The notes: generated from the sequence alone by a model not told the origin. Positions 1-8,679 are shown, numbered from the stretch's first letter. The stretch is DNA of 64,000 nucleotides from Streptococcus constellatus subsp. constellatus (GCF_023167545.1 NZ_AP014647.1:1426001-1490000); one strand, 5' to 3'. Made by a program: numbers and translations.

Positions 1-1402
1 GGGCAGACGAAGGACTATCTTCTCCATCAGCTGTTTCATAGTTTCCGTTACGTCCTGGAGTTGCGTAGTTAAATTTCTTAATCATGAAGTTGGCAATAAA
101 ATACATTCCAACTGCAAAGAGCACTGTTACCCAAACAAAATTAATAATATCCATACCCAAACCAGCATTGATGGCTAGTGGAGTACGAGTCAGAAATTCG
201 ATTGAACCAAATGAGTGCATACGCAAGTGAACAATATCTGCCATAGCAAAGGCTAACCCTTGCACAACAGCATACACCAAATAAAGAGGTGTTGCAACAA
301 ACATAAACATGTATTCAATTGGTTCTGTAACACCTGTTAAGAAAGTTGCAAGTCCTGTTGCAATCATCATCCCTTTGTATTTATGTTTCTTATCATCATC
401 TACATTTCGATAAATTGCAAAGGCAACCCCCATCAAAATACCAAATGAACCAATCATTTGCCCAACTTTAAAACGAGCTGGAGTAATACTATTTAGAAGA
501 TGTTGATATTGGTCAGCGTGTGAACCTTTTAAATTAACAAGGTCTGTTACCCAAGCCAACCATAATGGATCTTGACCAAATACAGTCGTTCCTTTAGCAG
601 CCCCTGTCAACACTTCATATGTCCCACCTAATTGAGTATAGTTGATTGGAATTGTCAACATATGGTGAAGTCCAAATGGTAAAAGAAGACGTTCTAAAGT
701 ACCAAACAAGAATGGTGCGAGAATTGGAGCTGTCTTTTGAGAGTTAGCAATCCAAATACCAAAATTGTTGATTCCAGTTTGAACAACTGGCCAAAATACT
801 GCAAGAATCAAAGCCACAATTGTAGAACGCAAAATAACAACGAATGGCACAAACCGTTTACCATTAAAGAATGAAAGCGCATCTGGTAATTTACGGTAAT
901 TATAATATTTGTTGTAAGCAGTTGCTCCAACAAAACCGGCAATGATACCAACAAACACCCCCATATTAAGAGCAGGAGCTTCAAGTACACTTACAAAATA
1001 ATCAGCCACCTTAATGGTTCCACCAAAGACAGTTTTTACAGTAGCTCCTTGTTTTGTAAGAAGGTCTGAAGTTACTCCAAAAAAGACCCCTGTAATACGG
1101 TTAATTAAAATAAATGAAAGTCCGGCCGCAAATGCACCACCAGCACGTTCCTTTGCCCAGCTACCTCCAATAGCTAATGCAAACAAAATGTGAAGGTTTC
1201 CGATAACTCCCCAACCAATTTGCTCAAGAATACCGCCTGTTGTAACAAGAGCAGCTACGTTTGGATTGATCATTGGAATTGACTTACCAATACTGATCAT
1301 CAAACCAGCCGCGGGCATTACTGCGATAACGACCATCAGAGCTTTTCCGAATTTTTGCCAAAATTCGAAACTGAATATGTTTTTGAATGTCTCTTTCATC
1401 AT
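1..1402 (-). CDS. PTS sugar permease, EIIC domain of a glucose/maltose-type EIICB(A), 3' end cut off
   Basis: Partial gene running off the left edge. About 467 residues are visible from the ATGATG start at 1402, which is preceded by AAGGAG. The protein is a polytopic EIIC domain of the Glc family, with the N-terminal FWQKFGKALM block, the GLHHM segment and the GVTEPIEYMFMF segment typical of glucose, maltose and GlcNAc permeases. The visible part ends in the acidic linker that leads to EIIB. It closely resembles the streptococcal permease variously named ptsG, malT or exp5, so the exact sugar (glucose or maltose) is not settled by sequence. The full protein should carry EIIB with its phosphorylated Cys, and probably EIIA. 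Three cre- or MalR-like palindromes lie in front of it, which points to sugar-dependent control. Confidence 0.9.
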   Translation of the reverse strand, partial: MMKETFKNIFSFEFWQKFGKALMVVIAVMPAAGLMISIGKSIPMINPNVAALVTTGGILEQIGWGVIGNLHILFALAIGGSWAKERAGGAFAAGLSFILINRITGVFFGVTSDLLTKQGATVKTVFGGTIKVADYFVSVLEAPALNMGVFVGIIAGFVGATAYNKYYNYRKLPDALSFFNGKRFVPFVVILRSTIVALILAVFWPVVQTGINNFGIWIANSQKTAPILAPFLFGTLERLLLPFGLHHMLTIPINYTQLGGTYEVLTGAAKGTTVFGQDPLWLAWVTDLVNLKGSHADQYQHLLNSITPARFKVGQMIGSFGILMGVAFAIYRNVDDDKKHKYKGMMIATGLATFLTGVTEPIEYMFMFVATPLYLVYAVVQGLAFAMADIVHLRMHSFGSIEFLTRTPLAINAGLGMDIINFVWVTVLFAVGMYFIANFMIKKFNYATPGRNGNYETADGEDSPSSA

Positions 1403-1424
1403 TCATATCTCCTTATAAAATTTT

Positions 1425-1505
1425 CCGCAAGCGCTTTCCGCAAACGTTTGCATTTATTTGACTCTTTAATTATATCATATATTTCTATTTTGTAAAGCGT
1501 TTTTA
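1425..1505 (-). promoter_or_regulatory. Promoter and cre/MalR-like operators of the PTS gene
   Basis: On the minus strand TTTACA (1491-1496) and TATAAT (1469-1474) are 16 nt apart. Downstream of the -10 lie two palindromes: GCAAACGTTTGC at 1440-1451 and GGAAAGCGCTTGCGG at 1426-1440. A third cre-like sequence (TGTAAAGCGTTTTTA, 1491-1505) overlaps the -35. The layout suits repression by CcpA or a LacI-family regulator such as MalR. Which protein binds each site is inference. Confidence 0.7.
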
Positions 1506-1576
1506 TATAATATTTTAAAAACTTTCCCTATTTTTTACTTGCAAAGTATAACAGATTAAAAAACATCCCCATTAGA

Positions 1577-1610
1577 AAAGTGCAGAAAAACGATATTTCC
1601 TGCACTTCAC
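1577..1610 (-). terminator. Terminator after gnd-ritR
   Basis: Inverted repeat AGTGCAG/CTGCACT with a long loop just past the ritR stop, followed on the minus strand by TTTTCT. Confidence 0.5.
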
Positions 1611-1612
1611 GT

Positions 1613-2302
1613 TTATTCTTGCATAGCATAGCCAACACCACGCACGGTTTTTATGTAACTTTTCTGCCCTGCTATATCAAGTTTACTACGAAGATAACGA
1701 ATATAGACATCAACAACATTTGTTTCAACTGCTCCTTCGTATTTCCAAACGCGCTCTAACAGCTGTTCACGGCTTAAAGCCTGATGACTGCCCATCAGCG
1801 TTGCTAACAAATCATACTCTCTTCTAGTCAAGGAAATTATTTCATTCCCTCGATATACAGTATGATTTTGCACGTCAATGCGAAGATTCCGATAAGATGT
1901 TGAAACTTTCATCTGACTACAATGATGATCAATAAAATCACGCCCACGAAAAATAGCAGAAATTTTTTCGACCAAGTCCATCGCAATGAAAGGCTCTATC
2001 ATATAACTAACAGCAAAACGTTGGATTTCCTCAGTATATTTTAAAATAATATCACGATTATCCAATACAATAATGACTGAAGCAGGCTTTATCAAACTTA
2101 ATTGCTCAGCAAACTCCGTTCCTGTCATATCTTCAAGCATAAAATTCAACAGGAATAAATCGTATTGATTAGCTCTCGCAGATGCTAAAGCATCTTTTCC
2201 CGTTTCAAGAAGATCCACTCGATAACCTTCATTTTGCAACTCTAAGCAAATAAATTGTGCTAATTTTTTTTCATTCTCAACTAATAAAATCCGCTTCCCC
2301 AT
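1613..2302 (-). CDS. ritR: Orphan OmpR-family response regulator RitR
   Basis: 229 aa with a receiver domain (about 1-120) and an OmpR-type winged-helix DNA-binding domain (about 130-228, ending IKTVRGVGYAMQE). The normal phospho-acceptor Asp is replaced: residue 53 is Asn (FLLNFML), so classical phosphorelay is not expected. Cys128 lies in the linker (HHCSQ). This matches pneumococcal RitR, where Cys128 is the redox switch controlling dimerisation and repression of iron uptake genes. No histidine kinase gene is adjacent. It lies 8 nt downstream of gnd in the same orientation, the same gnd-ritR pairing as in pneumococcus, so it is probably co-transcribed with it. The identification rests on N53, C128 and the neighbourhood together. 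Confidence 0.93.
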   Translation of the reverse strand: MGKRILLVENEKKLAQFICLELQNEGYRVDLLETGKDALASARANQYDLFLLNFMLEDMTGTEFAEQLSLIKPASVIIVLDNRDIILKYTEEIQRFAVSYMIEPFIAMDLVEKISAIFRGRDFIDHHCSQMKVSTSYRNLRIDVQNHTVYRGNEIISLTRREYDLLATLMGSHQALSREQLLERVWKYEGAVETNVVDVYIRYLRSKLDIAGQKSYIKTVRGVGYAMQE

Positions 2303-2310
2303 AGCTTATC

Positions 2311-3735
2311 CTATTTTTCATCATACCAAGAATAGTGGTAAATGCCTTCTTTATCCTTGCGTTCATACGTATGCGCCCCAAAGTAATCGCGCTGCGCTTG
2401 AATCAAATTGGCTGGCAAGTTTTCTGCACGATAGCTATCAAAATAAGCAATCGCACTAGAGAAAGTTGGCACTGGCACACCCGCCTGAACAGCTAAAGCA
2501 ACTACATCGCGAACAGCTTGTTGATATTTTGCAGTAACATCCATAAAGTATTCATCAAGAAGTAAGTTTGCAAGATCTGCATTACGGCCATATGCATCTG
2601 TAATTTTTTGTAAGAAACGAGCACGGATGATACATCCAGCACGCCAAATAGAAGCAATTTCACCAAATGGAAGATTCCAAGCCTGCTCTTTAGATGCAAC
2701 ACGCAATTGTGAAAAACCTTGTGCATAAGACATGATTTTCGAGAAGTATAGAGCTTGGCGAATTTTTTCAATTAATTCAGCCTTATCCCCATCAAATTTA
2801 ATAGCAGTAGGTTTTGGAAGAACTTTGCTAGCTTGAACACGTTCTTCTTTATAAGCAGAAATATAACGTGCAAAAACAGACTCCGTAATAAGTGGAAGTG
2901 GAACACCAAAATCAAGAGCTGATTGGCTCGTCCATTTACCCGTTCCTTTATTTCCAGCTGCATCCAAAATGTGATCAACGATTGGTCCATCTTGTCCTTC
3001 ATCATCTTTACGTGTCAAAATATCAGCAGTGATTTCAATCAGATAGCTATCCAACTCACCCTTATTCCATTCAGTAAAGATTTCAGCCATTTCTGCTGCT
3101 GAAAATCCAAGCAAGTGCTGCATTAAATCATAACTTTCTGCAATCAGTTGCATATCGCCATACTCAATCCCATTGTGGACCATTTTTACATAATGACCTG
3201 CACCATTTGGTCCGATATAAGTTACACATGGTGCCCCATCCTCTGGCGCTTTCGCTGAAATTTCTTCCAATACATCTGCTACTAATTCATAGGCTTCTTT
3301 TTGTCCACCAGGCATGATAGATGGACCTTCAAGCGCACCTTTTTCACCACCAGATACACCTGTCCCGATAAAATTGATTCCAGAATTTGCCAATTCTTCT
3401 GAACGACGAATAGTATCTTTATAGAACGTATTTCCACCGTCAATCAAGATATCTCCCTTATCAAGAAACGGTAACAATGCCTGAATCGTTGCGTCTGTCC
3501 CTGGCCCAGCTTTAACCATGAGCATGATCCGACGTGGTTTTTCAATAGAATTCACAAAACTTTCCACATCGTAACTTGGAACAAAGTTTTTTTCAGGATA
3601 AGATGCAATCACATCCTCTGTTTTATTCGCTGACCGGTTGTAAATTGCTACTGTATAGCCACGAGACTCAATATTAAGGGCAAGGTTACGACCCATAACG
3701 GCCATACCTACAACGCCAAAGTTTGCTTTTGTCAT
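2311..3735 (-). CDS. gnd: 6-phosphogluconate dehydrogenase (decarboxylating)
   Basis: 474 aa, the usual length for the long GndA form. The enzyme oxidises 6-phosphogluconate to ribulose 5-phosphate and CO2, giving NADPH in the pentose phosphate pathway. It has an N-terminal Rossmann fold ([15 protein letters not shown]) with an arginine after the second strand (YNRS), consistent with NADP. The substrate-binding loop GVSGGEKGA and the signature [14 protein letters not shown] are intact. It is first gene of a two-gene unit with ritR. A weak promoter, TTTCAA-17-TACAAT, lies upstream. Linking NADPH supply with the redox-sensing RitR makes sense, but that link is inference. Confidence 0.97.
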   Translation of the reverse strand: MTKANFGVVGMAVMGRNLALNIESRGYTVAIYNRSANKTEDVIASYPEKNFVPSYDVESFVNSIEKPRRIMLMVKAGPGTDATIQALLPFLDKGDILIDGGNTFYKDTIRRSEELANSGINFIGTGVSGGEKGALEGPSIMPGGQKEAYELVADVLEEISAKAPEDGAPCVTYIGPNGAGHYVKMVHNGIEYGDMQLIAESYDLMQHLLGFSAAEMAEIFTEWNKGELDSYLIEITADILTRKDDEGQDGPIVDHILDAAGNKGTGKWTSQSALDFGVPLPLITESVFARYISAYKEERVQASKVLPKPTAIKFDGDKAELIEKIRQALYFSKIMSYAQGFSQLRVASKEQAWNLPFGEIASIWRAGCIIRARFLQKITDAYGRNADLANLLLDEYFMDVTAKYQQAVRDVVALAVQAGVPVPTFSSAIAYFDSYRAENLPANLIQAQRDYFGAHTYERKDKEGIYHYSWYDEK

Positions 3736-3864
3736 GTCTTACTCCTATTCATAGTTACTAGTCTTATTGTAACATTTTGCAAGCATAATTGAAAGTACTT
3801 TGCCATGATATGAATTATAAAAAGAGCGAAACTGCAACTAGGTGAACAAAATATTTTTCACTGC

Positions 3865-3911
3865 TTGACAAAAAAGACCTTTTGTTATACAATAAAAACC
3901 GACCAGCCGGT
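3865..3911 (+). promoter_or_regulatory. Promoter and TetR-type operator of the ABC exporter operon
   Basis: TTGACA (3865-3870) and TACAAT (3888-3893) are exactly 17 nt apart. An imperfect palindrome, ACCGACCAGCCGGT (3898-3911), overlaps the expected start of transcription, the usual place for a TetR-family operator. Autorepression by the following TetR gene is inferred. Confidence 0.75.
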
Positions 3912-3939
3912 ATGTATTTTAAAAAAGAAGGTAAATAAT

Positions 3940-4605
3940 ATGCAAAAAAAGTATGATTCAAAGGTTACTATCGAAACCATTTTAACTGTTTCAACCAAAT
4001 TATTTTTAGAAAAAGGTTTTGATAAAACCAGTATGCGAGATATTGCAGAAGCAGCAAATGTGTCAAAAGGTGCCATTTATCATCATTTCAAATCGAAAGA
4101 TGATGTTATAAATGCTGTAACAAAAAGGCAAACTGAAGCTACAAAAGAGACAATGAAGCTCTTACTATCCCAAACAAGCTCTCTGAGCGGAAAAGAACAA
4201 TTGTCACTTATTTTAGAAAAGACTATTGAAAATCAAGAAATTCATTATTTAGATGATGCCATGGTTCCAAAAATGAAAAGTGCAGAATTTGTTATATCCT
4301 ACATGAAAGATTGTGTAAATAACGATGCTCCTTTTCTTTCTAAAATTATTCAAAAAGGGATTGATGATGGATCTATTGTTACAAAATATCCTGATGAATG
4401 CGCAGAAATCTTTTTGCTATTATTAAATGTGTGGTGTGACCCTGCGGTATTTACTTGTGATGAAGAGAAGCTATTAACACGATTAAATTTCTTACAAACC
4501 CTAATGGCTTCTCTAGGCATTGATGTATTGAATGATACGCTCATTGAAAAATTCATGAACTTATTGCACAGATTATATTTTAAGGAGGGTAACAATGAAA
4601 CATAA
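3940..4605 (+). CDS. TetR/AcrR-family transcriptional regulator
   Basis: 221 aa from the ATG at 3940, which has AGAAGG upstream. A longer reading frame opens with TTG at 3865, but that TTG is the promoter -35. The N-terminal helix-turn-helix is clear (about residues 10-56: TSMRDIAEAANVSKGAIYHHF). The rest is an all-helical ligand or dimer domain without an assignable ligand. It is the first gene of an operon and overlaps the following ATPase gene by 11 nt, so translation is probably coupled. It likely represses its own operon through the palindrome at 3898-3911 and is relieved by a toxic compound, perhaps a peptide antibiotic handled by the exporter. Confidence 0.9.
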   Translation: MQKKYDSKVTIETILTVSTKLFLEKGFDKTSMRDIAEAANVSKGAIYHHFKSKDDVINAVTKRQTEATKETMKLLLSQTSSLSGKEQLSLILEKTIENQEIHYLDDAMVPKMKSAEFVISYMKDCVNNDAPFLSKIIQKGIDDGSIVTKYPDECAEIFLLLLNVWCDPAVFTCDEEKLLTRLNFLQTLMASLGIDVLNDTLIEKFMNLLHRLYFKEGNNET

Positions 4606-5329
4606 TTTAGCAGTCGAAACAGACAATCTAACCAAAACCTTTGATAAAAAAGAGGTTATCAGAGCTTGCAATATTCACGTAGAAAAAGGAAGTATCTACG
4701 GATTTCTAGGAGCAAATGGAGCTGGAAAAACAACTGTATTTAAACTACTGTCCGGGCTACTCATACCAACAATGGGCAAGATACAAATCTTGGGATTAGA
4801 TATTGGAAAACAGCGAAATGAAATCCTATCAGAAATAGGCACCTTAATTGAAACGCCTGTATTTTATGAACATTTATCAGCCGAGGAAAATTTACAAATC
4901 CATCTCTCCTATATGGGAAAAGAAGGTAAAGATTGTGTCTCTGCTTTGCAAAAGGTTGGGCTAAATAACACTGGAACCTTGCCAGTATCTAAATTTTCTT
5001 TGGGCATGCGACAACGTTTAGCAATCGCGCGAGCCATTGTCCATGAACCAGAACTACTCATCTTAGACGAACCAATAAATGGTCTGGATCCTATGGGAAT
5101 CAGAGAAATGCGAGAATTATTCTTGCAACTAAAGAATGAACAAGGTATGACCATTCTAGTATCTAGCCATATATTAAGTGAAATAGAACATATTGCAGAT
5201 ACTATCGGTGTCATTGTGAATGGCACCGTTGTAGAGGAAGTTAGCTTGTCTGCAATAGAAAATCAATTCCCAAATGGACTGGAAGACTATTTCTTCAATA
5301 TCATGAGTGGGGGTGAAAAAATTGTTTAA
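4595..5329 (+). CDS. ABC transporter ATPase, BcrA/lantibiotic-immunity type
   Basis: 244 aa with the full nucleotide-binding set: Walker A GANGAGKTT, signature FSLGMRQRL (LSxGM variant typical of drug and bacteriocin exporters of the BcrA/NisF group), Walker B LLILDEP, and a His in the switch (VSSHILSEIEH). The start overlaps the tetR end and is preceded by AAGGAGGG. Together with the two membrane proteins downstream it should make an exporter. Resistance to a peptide antibiotic or bacteriocin is the usual role of such sets, but no substrate can be read from the sequence. Confidence 0.9.
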   Translation: MKHNLAVETDNLTKTFDKKEVIRACNIHVEKGSIYGFLGANGAGKTTVFKLLSGLLIPTMGKIQILGLDIGKQRNEILSEIGTLIETPVFYEHLSAEENLQIHLSYMGKEGKDCVSALQKVGLNNTGTLPVSKFSLGMRQRLAIARAIVHEPELLILDEPINGLDPMGIREMRELFLQLKNEQGMTILVSSHILSEIEHIADTIGVIVNGTVVEEVSLSAIENQFPNGLEDYFFNIMSGGEKIV

Positions 5330-6041
5330 ATTGATAAAATTAGAATTAAAAAGAAATAATATCAAAACATATGTAATTGCAAGTAGCGTTACCTTTATTG
5401 TAATGCTTGGCTTTATTTACTTGTTTGCATATGCCCCTCAAATAAATCCAGACCCAGATCTACAAATATTTGCAGGATATCCTAAAATTATTTCCTTATT
5501 TTCAACACTAAGTATGGCTGTCTTCGCAACACTCTCTGCCACCATGTGTACACGGTTTATCATTGATGAATACAAAGATAAACGAGCTATTTTATTATTT
5601 TCCTACCCTATCAGAAGAGATAAAATATTATGTTCAAAATTAATGGTTGTCTTTCTTTTTACGCTCATGGCAATGGTATCTTGTAATGTGCTAGCCTTTG
5701 GCATATTTGGCATCACAGAGTCCATTAGTCCTTTGGTTGAAGGCACATGGACTGTCTCTCTTATGATGAGAGCAATCAAAATAACAATCATCATGTCCAT
5801 GATAGCAGCATCAACTGGAATTATAGCTGTAGGTATTGGTTTTTCGAAAAAATCTATACCAACTACCATTTTGTCGGCTGTCTTTCTTTCCTCTTTATTG
5901 TGTAATATCCTGTTTAGTTTTATAGGAAATAGCAATAAAAATGATGTAGCCGCTCTTATCTTAATGTGCCTTACTGTTTTGGGTGGAATTGGTGTGTCAT
6001 TGTTGCTTACTAAAAAAATAAACCATATGGAGGTAGAATAA
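5307..6041 (+). CDS. ABC-2 type permease of the exporter
   Basis: About 244 aa, with some six hydrophobic segments arranged as in BcrB/NisE-type ABC-2 permeases. The N-terminus is basic and cytoplasmic, and a large part is hydrophobic with short loops. GTG at 5307 and GTG at 5313 are both possible starts inside the ATPase 3' end, since the region is G-rich and acts as ribosome-binding site. The overlap with the ATPase and with the next gene (TAATG) shows tight coupling. It partners the ATPase encoded at 4595. Confidence 0.85.
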   Translation: MGVKKLFKLIKLELKRNNIKTYVIASSVTFIVMLGFIYLFAYAPQINPDPDLQIFAGYPKIISLFSTLSMAVFATLSATMCTRFIIDEYKDKRAILLFSYPIRRDKILCSKLMVVFLFTLMAMVSCNVLAFGIFGITESISPLVEGTWTVSLMMRAIKITIIMSMIAASTGIIAVGIGFSKKSIPTTILSAVFLSSLLCNILFSFIGNSNKNDVAALILMCLTVLGGIGVSLLLTKKINHMEVE

Positions 6042-6268
6042 TGGAACGGACCTTAGATAATACAGTTAATACTGTGCTTGAAAGCATTTTTGGTAAAAAC
6101 GGTTTGCAAATCAATATGATTTTTGGATTTATCATCTTAGTAGTAGGAATAGGCATGTTTTTATTTTCAAAAAACAACTCGTCTTCCAAAAAGCGAACAA
6201 TTGGATGGATTTGCATTGGATTAGGCTGCTTAGGAATTATCAGTGGTATCATTCAGTTATTGTTATAA
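6041..6268 (+). CDS. Small two-TM membrane protein of the exporter operon
   Basis: 75 aa. The ATG overlaps the stop of the permease gene by one base and GGAGG precedes it, so it is a true last gene of the operon. It has two hydrophobic stretches (about residues 24-43 and 54-75) separated by a Ser/Lys-rich loop (SKNNSSSKKR). I do not recognise a family. Position and size suggest an accessory or immunity-type protein for the exporter, but no function is shown. Confidence 0.7.
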   Translation: MERTLDNTVNTVLESIFGKNGLQINMIFGFIILVVGIGMFLFSKNNSSSKKRTIGWICIGLGCLGIISGIIQLLL

Positions 6269-6341
6269 TTATTCTTAGTTACTTTCAATTTTCCAAGAGA
6301 TATCCACGTCAAAAGAATAAATCCTAACATTTAAAAATATT

Positions 6342-6515
6342 GAGGCTGGGACAAAAGTTTCCAACTTCTGAAAGAGTTTCGTGATAAACAAATGACGCAG
6401 TAGCTGATTGGACTCTTTCTTCGCTGTTCAAGCTCGCAAGAGTTCCTAATCATCTTTGCGGGGGTGGGACTACGAACTTAAAATTTTTAATTTTGAGTTC
6501 TGTCCCACTCCCTTC
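6342..6515. repeat. Dispersed streptococcal intergenic repeat, copy 1
   Basis: Begins GAGGCTGGGACAAAAG and ends with the near-complement CTGTCCCACTCCC, so it can fold end to end. The middle (6394-6455) contains GACGCAGTAGCTG followed by an inverted pair around GGACTCTT/AAGAGT. The same middle is found at 37497-37558, and a decayed form near 59298. It fills most of the gap between the exporter operon and yceD. No coding capacity. Confidence 0.7.
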
Positions 6516-6534
6516 TTCTATCTGGATTATTAAC

Positions 6535-7074
6535 TCAATTTTCTTCATCAAACAGGTTCTTCAGGCTAGCAAAAGGGCTCTTGCTTGCTTTTTGCTCTTC
6601 TTGCTGGCGGCGGTATTCTTCCTCGGTCATGACCTGCCAGTCTTGTCCCACTGGAAAATCCTGCCCTGCTTCTTCCTCAGCCGTCAAGACCTTAAGCGGG
6701 ATATTGAGCAAGATATTATCCGCTACACTTTCTACCAGATCAATCTCATCGCCCTCAAGCCCCAAAACGAGGTCATCATCAATCAAGTCTTGGCTGATCT
6801 TCTCGCCATGATTTTCCATGAAAATCTCATTGACCAAGTAAGTTTCCTTGCGCTCAACAGGCTCCATGCTGCGGCTGGACGCCAGAGTAATCGTGTAGGA
6901 CAAATCATAGTCTAAAAAGTAAAGACCGTCCTCATACTGAGCCTTGCCTCTTGCAAGCACATCGCGGATGCCCAAAATTTCAGGGTTACGCCCTTTTAAA
7001 TCAGCAACTAAGTCAAAATTCACTTCAAAGTCTAGTCCATCGGGGTTCTTACGAATTTCATGAATATTTAGCAT
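6535..7074 (-). CDS. yceD: YceD/DUF177 family protein
   Basis: 179 aa from the ATG at 7074. A TTG five codons earlier lies inside the ribosome-binding site GGAGG. The protein has the DUF177 layout: an N-terminal strand-rich half with acidic residues, a conserved mid part (SQDLIDDDLVLGLEGDEIDLVESVADNILLNIPLK) and an acidic C-terminal tail with VMTEEEYRRQQ. In other bacteria this family is needed for normal 23S rRNA accumulation and often precedes rpmF. Here no rpmF follows. A promoter with an extended -10 (TGCTATAAT, -10 at 7103-7108) lies just upstream. Confidence 0.85.
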   Translation of the reverse strand: MLNIHEIRKNPDGLDFEVNFDLVADLKGRNPEILGIRDVLARGKAQYEDGLYFLDYDLSYTITLASSRSMEPVERKETYLVNEIFMENHGEKISQDLIDDDLVLGLEGDEIDLVESVADNILLNIPLKVLTAEEEAGQDFPVGQDWQVMTEEEYRRQQEEQKASKSPFASLKNLFDEEN

Positions 7075-7201
7075 ATACTTTTCCTCCAATATTCCTTAAA
7101 CCATTATAGCATTTTCTTTCTGTTTGTGCGCCTTTCTTTGCAACTTACCCTGCCGTTTTCTACCAGTCACTTTCCCTTTGACACCACTTGGCTAAAAGAC
7201 C

Positions 7202-7230
7202 TTGAAAACCCTGTTATACCCCGCTATAAT
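7202..7230 (+). promoter_or_regulatory. Promoter of the 66-aa gene and MFS gene
   Basis: TTGAAA at 7202-7207 and TATAAT at 7225-7230 with a 17-nt spacer, about 30 nt ahead of the start at 7262. Confidence 0.8.
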
Positions 7231-7261
7231 GGTGGCAATAAAGCTTTTAGGAGAACAATTT

Positions 7262-7462
7262 ATGAATATATACATTGAAAAGAAAAGAATTACTCTCACA
7301 TCAAGTGAAAGTCGAATTGTTAAGCGAACCATAAAGAGTGATATTCGTCAGGTTTGGGAATTTGTCACACAGGGTAAAAGGTTTCAACTCAAAAGTCCTA
7401 GCCTCGCTAAACAACTTGTCAAAAAATATTCAGGAGATAAAGCAGATGAAACTACTGATTAA
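7262..7462 (+). CDS. Small basic protein of unknown function, coupled to the MFS gene
   Basis: 66 aa from the ATG at 7262, preceded by AGGAG. An earlier TTG in frame is the promoter -35. The protein is soluble, Lys/Arg- and Ser-rich, without membrane segment or signal peptide. It is the first gene of a two-gene unit, and its 3' end overlaps the MFS gene by 17 nt. I do not recognise a family. It could be a regulator or accessory of the transporter, or a leader whose translation sets MFS expression. Both are guesses from position. Confidence 0.6.
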   Translation: MNIYIEKKRITLTSSESRIVKRTIKSDIRQVWEFVTQGKRFQLKSPSLAKQLVKKYSGDKADETTD

Positions 7463-8675
7463 AAATTCACTTTTTCGTGTCATAGCTCTTTCTCGCTTTT
7501 TCAACTACTTAGGAGCCTCTATCTACAATCTCGTTTTTGTAGTTTTTGCAGCAAGTCTGCCCCACGCTAAATTCGCAGTGGGAACTGCCAATATTATCTT
7601 ACTTGCCCCTATCCTCTTTACTGTTTATGTCGGTAAACGGGCTGACCAAACGCACGAAAAAGGGTACTGGCTGATTGCCACAGGCTACATTCAAGCAATA
7701 TTGTTCGTCCTTGTTGCAATGCTGACTTATCAAAAAAGTCTAATCGCTTTTTCCTTTGTTTGCTTGATTAACATCATCTCAGATATTCTCAGTGACTATC
7801 GTGGCGGTTTGCAAATGCCTATTTTCCAGAAAAATATTCCTGAAGAAGACCGCATGGAAGCTTATAGTTTCACCCAATTTCTCTCCATTATTTGTTCTAT
7901 TTCGGGGCAAGCTCTGGGAGTATGGCTACTCGCCATTAGCAATCAAAATTTCTTTTTCGTTGCCTCTATCAATGCCCTAGCTTTCCTGCTTTCTTCAACT
8001 GTCCTCTATTTCTACCGCAAACAGCTAACTCATGCACCTGTCACTGTCAAAAAATTAGAGAAAAAGACTTCTTTCCTTACTCAAGCTAAAGAAATTTTTA
8101 AATTGGGCGAAGAAATTTTCCAAAAAGAAGAAAAAAGCAATTTTATACTGCTCCTAGCCAGCATTGCCATTATTAATGCCTTGGGTGGCAGCTTAAATGC
8201 CATCTTTAACCTCAGCCTTTTAAATCGTCCTTTCTGGAATTTCACTTTCAGTCAATCACTATTTCTCATTCAAGTAGTAGTCATGGCAGGTATGGTTCTC
8301 GGAAGTCTCACTCCCAGAGACTACTTTGCTAAACTCTCCGTCGCCCAAATTGTTTTATGGGCAATCCTTCCCATTGTTCTTATTGGATTAAATCAAATAT
8401 TTTTTGGTTCTCAACTAATTACTCTTCTTTCTACCATGTTCCTCATGTATCTGGCAGCGAAGGTCAATCCCAAACTCAATGCTCTTCTTCTCAACAGCCT
8501 TCCTTCTGATGTTCTCGCACAGACCAGCTCTTTTTTATCCCTTCTCTTTAGTCTCTCCCTTCCTGTCGGAACTACTCTTTTTACAGCTCTTGCTGTTTGG
8601 AATATGACTATTTGTTGGACTGTCTTTACTCTACTAGGAGTACTCGCCCTTGGACTTGCTTGGAAAAACAGATAA
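7446..8675 (+). CDS. Major facilitator superfamily transporter
   Basis: 409 aa from the ATG at 7446 (AGGAG upstream, inside the preceding gene). The protein has about 12 hydrophobic segments, with a longer polar loop in the middle (about residues 190-235, KKLEKKTSFLTQAKEIFKLG) separating two six-helix halves, and a motif-A-like GKRADQ after TM2. This fits the MFS drug-exporter (MacB/Mef-like) group. The substrate is unknown. A strong hairpin terminator follows the stop. Confidence 0.85.
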   Translation: MKLLIKNSLFRVIALSRFFNYLGASIYNLVFVVFAASLPHAKFAVGTANIILLAPILFTVYVGKRADQTHEKGYWLIATGYIQAILFVLVAMLTYQKSLIAFSFVCLINIISDILSDYRGGLQMPIFQKNIPEEDRMEAYSFTQFLSIICSISGQALGVWLLAISNQNFFFVASINALAFLLSSTVLYFYRKQLTHAPVTVKKLEKKTSFLTQAKEIFKLGEEIFQKEEKSNFILLLASIAIINALGGSLNAIFNLSLLNRPFWNFTFSQSLFLIQVVVMAGMVLGSLTPRDYFAKLSVAQIVLWAILPIVLIGLNQIFFGSQLITLLSTMFLMYLAAKVNPKLNALLLNSLPSDVLAQTSSFLSLLFSLSLPVGTTLFTALAVWNMTICWTVFTLLGVLALGLAWKNR

Positions 8676-8679
8676 GAAA

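Noticed and set aside
2502..3005. Frames opposite or out of phase within gnd
   Set aside because: They are shadows of a fully intact gnd gene with no ribosome-binding sites.
3865..3939. N-terminal extension of the TetR frame starting at TTG 3865
   Set aside because: The TTG is the promoter -35 (TTGACA), and a proper ribosome-binding site precedes the ATG at 3940.
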